Positions 32,296 to 37,292 of a stretch of 37,292 nucleotides of DNA are shown here, piece after piece. Made by a program: the position numbers and the translations under genes. Position 1 is the stretch's first letter. Every line of letters begins with the position of its first letter. Under the pieces are notes generated by a model. The model was not told where the DNA came from. It saw only the letters and a program-made list of their open reading frames with translations, and did no database searches. The stretch comes from Cyanobacteria bacterium REEB417 (GTDB lineage: Bacteria; Cyanobacteriota; Cyanobacteriia; PCC-6307; Cyanobiaceae). Where the stretch lies: NCBI GenBank assembly GCA_018970945.1, contig JAGWVJ010000018.1:1-37292 (forward strand), given 5' to 3'.

Positions 32296-32336
32296 AGCCC
32301 GGCTGATAGCGTCCATTCCAGTTGGAAGCCGGCTCG

Positions 32337-33797
32337 ATGGGCATTGCCGCGTGGCGCGAGCAACTGCGTACTGGTGCGATCTCGGCCCGGGAACTCACCG
32401 ACCATCACCTGGCTCGCATCGATGCCGTTGATGGCACGCTGCACGCCTATCTGGAGGTGACGACCGAGCGGGCCAGGGCCGATGCCGACCGCATCGATGC
32501 CGCCCGGGCCGCCGGCGAGACCCTGCCGCCCCTGGCCGGCATTCCCCTGGCGATCAAGGACAACCTCTGCACCAAAGGGATTGCCACCACCTGCTCCAGC
32601 CGCATGCTGGAGTCGTTTGTGCCGCCCTACGAATCGACGGTGACCGAGCGCCTGTGGCAGGCCGGTGCCGTGCTCCTCGGCAAAACGAATCTCGATGAGT
32701 TCGCCATGGGCAGCTCAACCGAGACCTCGGCCTTCGGCCCCAGCCGCAACCCCTGGAACCCCGCGCGTGTGCCGGGCGGCAGCTCAGGCGGCAGCGCCGC
32801 CGCCGTGGCCGCCGGCGAATGCATCGCCTCCCTGGGATCCGACACCGGCGGCTCGATCCGCCAGCCGGCCGCATTCTGCGGCGTGGTCGGCTTCAAACCC
32901 ACCTATGGCCGCGTGAGCCGCTGGGGCCTGGTGGCCTTCGCCAGCTCACTCGACCAGGTGGGCCCGTTCAGCACCAGCGTGGCCGACAGTGCCGAACTCC
33001 TGCAGGTGATCGCTGGCGAAGACCCACGCGACAGCACCTGCCTCAAGGCACCTGTACCCGACTACCGGGCCGCCCTGGAGCGCCCCGTCAAAGGTCTCCG
33101 GGTCGGCCTGATCAAGGAATGCTTCGACCAGGAAGGCCTTGACCCCGCTGTCAGAACCGCGGTGTTGGCGGCGGCGACCCAGCTGGAGGCCCTGGGCTGC
33201 GAACTGGTGGAGGTGAGCTGCCCCCGCTTCAACACCGGCATCGCCACGTACTACGTGATCGCCCCATCGGAGGCGAGCGCCAACCTGGCTCGATACGACG
33301 GTGTCAAATACGGCTACCGGGCTGAGGGGGCTGACTCGCTGGCCGAGATGACAGCCCGCAGCCGCTCTGAAGGGTTCGGCGACGAGGTCAAGCGCCGCAT
33401 TCTGATCGGCACCTACGCCCTTTCGGCCGGCTACGTCGACGCCTACTACAAGAAAGCCCAGCAGGTGAGGACCCTGATCCGCCGCGATTTTGACGCTGCC
33501 TTCGGCAGCGTCGATCTGCTGCTGACCCCGACCACACCCACCACGGCCTTTGCCTTTGGTGCCCATAGCGAAGACCCGCTGGCCATGTACCTGGCTGACC
33601 TGCTGACCATTCCCGCCAACCTGGCGGGCCTGCCGGCGATCAGCCTGCCCTGCGGCTTCGACCCCCAAGGGCTGCCGATCGGGCTGCAGCTGATCGGCAA
33701 CGTGCTGGCCGAGGAACAGGTGCTGCAGCTGGCCCATCACTATGAGCAGGCCGCCCAGGTCATGGCGCGGCGCCCGGAGGCCGAGCTGGCCGTCTAA
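32337..33797 (+). CDS. gatA: Glutamyl-tRNA(Gln) amidotransferase subunit A
   Basis: Amidase subunit of GatCAB, which releases ammonia from glutamine to convert misacylated Glu-tRNA(Gln) into Gln-tRNA(Gln). From the ATG at 32337 it has 486 residues. The Ser-Ser-Lys triad is seen in [14 protein letters not shown] (Lys), [15 protein letters not shown] (Ser) and [16 protein letters not shown] (nucleophile Ser). A TTG at 32322 would add five residues. gatB and gatC are not in this window, as is common in cyanobacteria where the three are scattered. dnaE follows after 60 bp. Secure call. Confidence 0.96.
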   Translation: MGIAAWREQLRTGAISARELTDHHLARIDAVDGTLHAYLEVTTERARADADRIDAARAAGETLPPLAGIPLAIKDNLCTKGIATTCSSRMLESFVPPYESTVTERLWQAGAVLLGKTNLDEFAMGSSTETSAFGPSRNPWNPARVPGGSSGGSAAAVAAGECIASLGSDTGGSIRQPAAFCGVVGFKPTYGRVSRWGLVAFASSLDQVGPFSTSVADSAELLQVIAGEDPRDSTCLKAPVPDYRAALERPVKGLRVGLIKECFDQEGLDPAVRTAVLAAATQLEALGCELVEVSCPRFNTGIATYYVIAPSEASANLARYDGVKYGYRAEGADSLAEMTARSRSEGFGDEVKRRILIGTYALSAGYVDAYYKKAQQVRTLIRRDFDAAFGSVDLLLTPTTPTTAFAFGAHSEDPLAMYLADLLTIPANLAGLPAISLPCGFDPQGLPIGLQLIGNVLAEEQVLQLAHHYEQAAQVMARRPEAELAV

Positions 33798-33830
33798 CGG
33801 GAGGGCACACCAGATCTGGGGTCTCGCCCC

Positions 33831-33836
33831 TACACT
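33831..33836 (+). promoter_or_regulatory. Possible -10 box before dnaE
   Basis: TACACT stands 21 bases before the dnaE start in the 60-bp gap after gatA. It matches the same box seen before the STAS gene. No strong -35 is visible, so this is a weak call. Confidence 0.3.
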
Positions 33837-33857
33837 GGGGCCCCGTCAGGCCGCTCT

Positions 33858-36800
33858 GTGGTGTTTGTCCCCCTGCACAACCACAGCGACTACAGCCTGC
33901 TGGACGGGGCCAGCCAGCTGCCGGCGATGGTGGAACGGGCGGTCGAGCTGGGCATGCCGGCCCTGGCCCTCACCGACCACGGCGTCATGTATGGCGCCAT
34001 CGAACTGCTCAAGCTCTGCACCAGGGCCGGCATCAAGCCGATCATCGGCAACGAGATGTATGTCATCAACGGCGCCCTCGATGACCCCAACCCTCCCAAA
34101 AAGGAGCGTCGTTACCACCTGGTGGTGCTGGCCAAGAACGCGACCGGTTACCGCAACCTGGTCAAGCTCACCAGCATCAGCCATCTCAAGGGGATGCGGG
34201 GCCGCGGCATCTTTGCCCGCGCCTGCATCGACAAGGCCACCCTCAAGGCCCACAGCGAGGGGCTGATCATTGCCACCGCCTGCCTTGGCGGCGAAATCTC
34301 CCAGGCGATTCTGCGCGGCAGGCCCGAGGTGGCCCGCGAGGTGGCCCGCTGGTACCGGGAGGTGTTCGGCGGCGATTTCTATCTGGAGATCCAGGATCAC
34401 GGCGGCATCGAGGACCGCATCGTCAACACCGAGATCGCCAGGATCGGCGGTGAGCTCGGCATCGAGCTGATCGCCACCAACGATGCCCACTACCTGAGCG
34501 TCGGTGATGTGGAGGCCCACGATGCCCTGCTGTGCGTGCTTACCGGCAAGCTGATCAGCGACGAGAAACGGCTCCGCTACACCGGCACCGAATACATCAA
34601 GAGCGAAGCGGAGATGCTGCAGCTCTTCGGCGATCACCTCGACGCAGACGTGATCGAACGGGCAGTCGCCAACACCGCACGGGTCGCCGACAAGGTCGAG
34701 GACTACGACATCCTCGGCCGCTATCAGATGCCGCGCTTTCCGATCCCGGATGGGTTCACGGCCCCGGGCTACCTGCGCCATGTCAGCGAAGAAGGCCTGC
34801 GCAGGCGGCTGGCACTGGCCGACGGTGAAGCCTTTGATGCCACCTACGGCGAACGGCTCGGCTTCGAACTCGAGGTGATGGAGCAGATGGGCTTCCCCAC
34901 CTACTTCCTGGTGGTGTGGGACTACATCCGCTTCGCCCGTGACAACGGCATCCCGGTGGGTCCTGGCCGGGGCTCGGCCGCCGGGTCGCTGGTGGCCTAT
35001 GCCCTGGGCATCACCAACATCGACCCGGTCACCAACGGCCTGCTGTTCGAGCGCTTCCTGAACCCCGAGCGCAAATCGATGCCTGATATTGACACTGACT
35101 TCTGCATCGCCCGCCGCGGTGAGGTGATCGACTACGTCACCCGCCGCTACGGAGACGACAAGGTCGCCCAGATCATCACCTTCAACCGCATGACGTCGAA
35201 GGCGGTGCTCAAGGACGTGGCCAGGGTGCTCGATATTCCCTATGGCGATGCCGACCGACTGGCCAAGCTGATCCCGGTGGTGCGCGGCAAACCCGCCAAG
35301 CTCAAGGAGATGATCGGCGACGAATCGCCGGCTCCCGAGTTTCGTGACAAGTATCAGAATGACCCCCAGGTGAAGCACTGGGTCGATCTGGCCATGCGCA
35401 TCGAAGGCACCAACAAGACCTTCGGTGTGCATGCCGCTGGTGTGGTAATCGCCGCCGACCCACTCGATGAACTGGTGCCGTTGCAGCGCAACAACGATGG
35501 CCAGGTCATCACCCAGTACTTCATGGAGGACGTGGAATCGATGGGGCTGCTGAAGATGGACTTCCTCGGCCTCAAGAACCTGACGATGATCGACAAGACC
35601 ATCGATCTGGTGGCCGAGAGCACCGGAGAAGCGGTGGATCCCGATGCCCTGCCCCTCGACGACCCCGAGACCTACGGCCTGCTGGCCCGCGGCGATCTGG
35701 AGGGCATCTTCCAGCTCGAATCCAGCGGCATGCGCCAGATCGTGCGCGACCTCAAACCCTCCTCCTTGGAGGACATCTCCTCGATCCTGGCCCTGTACCG
35801 GCCGGGCCCGCTCGATGCCGGTCTGATCCCCAAGTTCATCAACCGCAAGCACGGCCGCGAGGCGATCGATTTCGCCCACGAGAAGCTGCAGCCGATCCTC
35901 AAGGAGACCTACGGAATCATGGTCTACCAGGAGCAGATCATGAAGATTGCCCAGGATCTGGCGGGCTATTCCCTCGGCGAGGCCGACCTGCTGCGGCGGG
36001 CGATGGGCAAGAAGAAGAAGAGTGAAATGGAGAAGCACCAGAGCATGTTTGTCTCCGGTGCCAGTGAACGGGGCGTCGACCCCAGGCTCGCCGAATCGCT
36101 GTTTGAGCAGATGGTGCTGTTCGCCGAATACTGCTTCAACAAGAGCCACTCGACCGCCTACGGCGCGGTGACCTACCAGACGGCTTACCTCAAGGCCCAT
36201 TACCCGGTGGCCTACATGGCCGCCCTGCTCACGGTCAATGCCGGCGACAGCGCCAAGGTGCAGCGTTACATCGCCAACTGCAATGCGATGGGCATTGAGG
36301 TGATGCCACCCGACATCAACGCCTCTGGCATCGACTTCACCCCGGTCGAGGGGCGCATCCTGTTCGGCCTTTCGGCGATTCGCAACCTGGGCGAGGGGGC
36401 CATTCGCCAGCTGCTCGAGAGCCGCCGTGCCGATGGTCCGTTCAGCTGCCTGGGCGAGCTGTGCGACCGGATCCCAGGCCAGCAACTCAACCGCCGCGCG
36501 CTGGAGGCCCTGATTCACTCGGGCGCTCTCGATGCGCTCGAGGCCAGGGCCAACCGGGCCCAGCTGATGGCCGACCTCGATCTTGTGCTGGACTGGGCCA
36601 GCTCAAGGGCCCGCGACCGGGCTAGCGGTCAGGGCAACCTGCTCGACCTGCTGGGTGGGGATGGCGTCGATGGAGCGTTGGCGCCGGCCAGCTCCGCCGC
36701 GACGGCGCCCAAGGCCGCTCCGGTAAGCGACTACCCCAGCAACGAAAAACTGCGGCTCGAGAAGGAGTTGGTGGGCTTTTACCTGTCGGACCACCCGCTC

Positions 36801-37292
36801 AAGCAGCTCAGCCGCCCCCTGCAGCTGCTCTCACCCCTGGCCCTAGCCGCCCTGGAGGAACAGGCCGACAAGGCCAAGGTGAGTGCGGTGGTCATGGTGA
36901 GCGAGATTCGCCAGGTCACCACCCGCAAGGGCGACCGCATGGCGGTGTTGCAGCTCGAAGACCTCAGCGGCAGCTGCGAGGCCGTGGTCTTTCCCAAGAC
37001 CTACGCCCGCCTGAGCGACCATCTGCTGCCCGACACCCGGTTGCTGCTCTGGGCCTCGGTCGACCGTCGCGACGAGCGTGTGCAGCTGATCGTCGACGAC
37101 TGCCGGGTGATCGACGAGCTCAAATTGTTGATGGTGGAGCTGCCGGCCGATGACGCCGCCGACATCACCATTCAGCATCGCCTGCGCGAATGCCTGCAGC
37201 GGCACCGCCCGGGTCTGGAGGACTCGGCCGCTACCAGGGTGCCGGTGGTGGCCCTGGTACGTGACAACGCCAGCCTGCGCTACGTGCGGCTG
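33858..37292 (+). CDS. dnaE: DNA polymerase III alpha subunit, partial (3' end off the right edge)
   Basis: Catalytic subunit of the replicative DNA polymerase; 1145 codons are visible and no stop is reached, so only a short C-terminal part is missing. The GTG at 33858 gives [20 protein letters not shown]; a GTG one codon later is equally possible. Order: PHP domain (about 1-280, [30 protein letters not shown]), palm with [19 protein letters not shown] and MPDIDTDFC (catalytic Asp pair), fingers, tandem helix-hairpin-helix, and OB-fold ([20 protein letters not shown], near the end). The cyanobacterial split-intein DnaE form is not seen here: the coding frame runs unbroken through the region where other cyanobacteria are split. 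Confidence 0.96.
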   Translation, partial: MVFVPLHNHSDYSLLDGASQLPAMVERAVELGMPALALTDHGVMYGAIELLKLCTRAGIKPIIGNEMYVINGALDDPNPPKKERRYHLVVLAKNATGYRNLVKLTSISHLKGMRGRGIFARACIDKATLKAHSEGLIIATACLGGEISQAILRGRPEVAREVARWYREVFGGDFYLEIQDHGGIEDRIVNTEIARIGGELGIELIATNDAHYLSVGDVEAHDALLCVLTGKLISDEKRLRYTGTEYIKSEAEMLQLFGDHLDADVIERAVANTARVADKVEDYDILGRYQMPRFPIPDGFTAPGYLRHVSEEGLRRRLALADGEAFDATYGERLGFELEVMEQMGFPTYFLVVWDYIRFARDNGIPVGPGRGSAAGSLVAYALGITNIDPVTNGLLFERFLNPERKSMPDIDTDFCIARRGEVIDYVTRRYGDDKVAQIITFNRMTSKAVLKDVARVLDIPYGDADRLAKLIPVVRGKPAKLKEMIGDESPAPEFRDKYQNDPQVKHWVDLAMRIEGTNKTFGVHAAGVVIAADPLDELVPLQRNNDGQVITQYFMEDVESMGLLKMDFLGLKNLTMIDKTIDLVAESTGEAVDPDALPLDDPETYGLLARGDLEGIFQLESSGMRQIVRDLKPSSLEDISSILALYRPGPLDAGLIPKFINRKHGREAIDFAHEKLQPILKETYGIMVYQEQIMKIAQDLAGYSLGEADLLRRAMGKKKKSEMEKHQSMFVSGASERGVDPRLAESLFEQMVLFAEYCFNKSHSTAYGAVTYQTAYLKAHYPVAYMAALLTVNAGDSAKVQRYIANCNAMGIEVMPPDINASGIDFTPVEGRILFGLSAIRNLGEGAIRQLLESRRADGPFSCLGELCDRIPGQQLNRRALEALIHSGALDALEARANRAQLMADLDLVLDWASSRARDRASGQGNLLDLLGGDGVDGALAPASSAATAPKAAPVSDYPSNEKLRLEKELVGFYLSDHPLKQLSRPLQLLSPLALAALEEQADKAKVSAVVMVSEIRQVTTRKGDRMAVLQLEDLSGSCEAVVFPKTYARLSDHLLPDTRLLLWASVDRRDERVQLIVDDCRVIDELKLLMVELPADDAADITIQHRLRECLQRHRPGLEDSAATRVPVVALVRDNASLRYVRL

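Noticed and set aside
33846-36518. 890-codon minus-strand open frame opposite dnaE
   Set aside because: High-GC shadow frame; the plus strand encodes an unmistakable DnaE with all motifs.

Overview
The window looks like a chromosomal segment of a high-GC picocyanobacterium of the Cyanobium / freshwater Synechococcus type. The main evidence is a set of families typical of cyanobacteria: a DUF3288 protein, a DUF1816 protein, a DUF1350 protein, a solanesyl-diphosphate-type prenyltransferase, a UbiD-family decarboxylase, a mini-ribonuclease III and a DnaE beginning [15 protein letters not shown]. Genes are tightly packed, with many ATGA/GTGA stop-start overlaps and frequent GTG starts. No rRNA, CRISPR array, integrase or transposase was seen. 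The assignment rests on protein families only.

Layout. Positions 1-499 (minus) hold the 5' part of an unrecognised exported protein that runs off the left edge. It is divergent from an AraC-family regulator (692-1648), with a 22-bp direct repeat in the gap. From 1662 to 6295 (minus) lies a housekeeping cluster transcribed thiD, aroA, an MnmC-like methyltransferase, glmU. A Phd/VapC-type toxin-antitoxin pair (6396-7039, plus) sits between this cluster and an Rrf2-type regulator translationally coupled to ubiD (7146-9169, minus). From 9224 to 13797 (plus) come comB-like, nitrilase, cell-wall amidase, murI and sds. A HAD phosphatase (minus) is divergent from acs (plus), which is followed by a GT39-type membrane glycosyltransferase. 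A DUF1350 protein and peroxiredoxin Q (minus) are divergent from a DEDDh exonuclease and a small basic protein (plus).

The accessory part is about 20.6-25 kb. A visibly AT-richer gene (20794-22269) encodes a membrane class III adenylate cyclase with an extracytoplasmic c-type haem (CxxCH) sensor domain. Then come a tRNA-Pro(GGG) with its own terminator and a four-gene overlapping operon (msrA, an MliC-like secreted protein, a single-pass membrane protein, a membrane protein with a Rho_N/SAP-like motif). A roughly 300-bp spacer with 12-bp and 15-bp tandem repeats follows.

The right part holds an ABC exporter (minus), then on the plus strand DUF3288, an intrinsic terminator or possible attenuator, trpD, carA, a STAS protein, mini-RNase III, an RlmB/TrmH-type methyltransferase with long disordered tails, DUF1816, gatA and dnaE, which runs off the right edge.

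Most genes are core metabolism: peptidoglycan precursors (glmU, murI, amidase), aromatic amino acids (aroA, trpD), thiamine, pyrimidine/arginine (carA), quinone (sds, ubiD) and tRNA/rRNA/translation functions. The most unusual items are the haem-c adenylate cyclase island, the MliC-like protein in the msrA operon, the direct repeat upstream of the AraC regulator, the repeat-rich spacer at 24.4-24.6 kb, and an odd TrpD glycine-rich loop.
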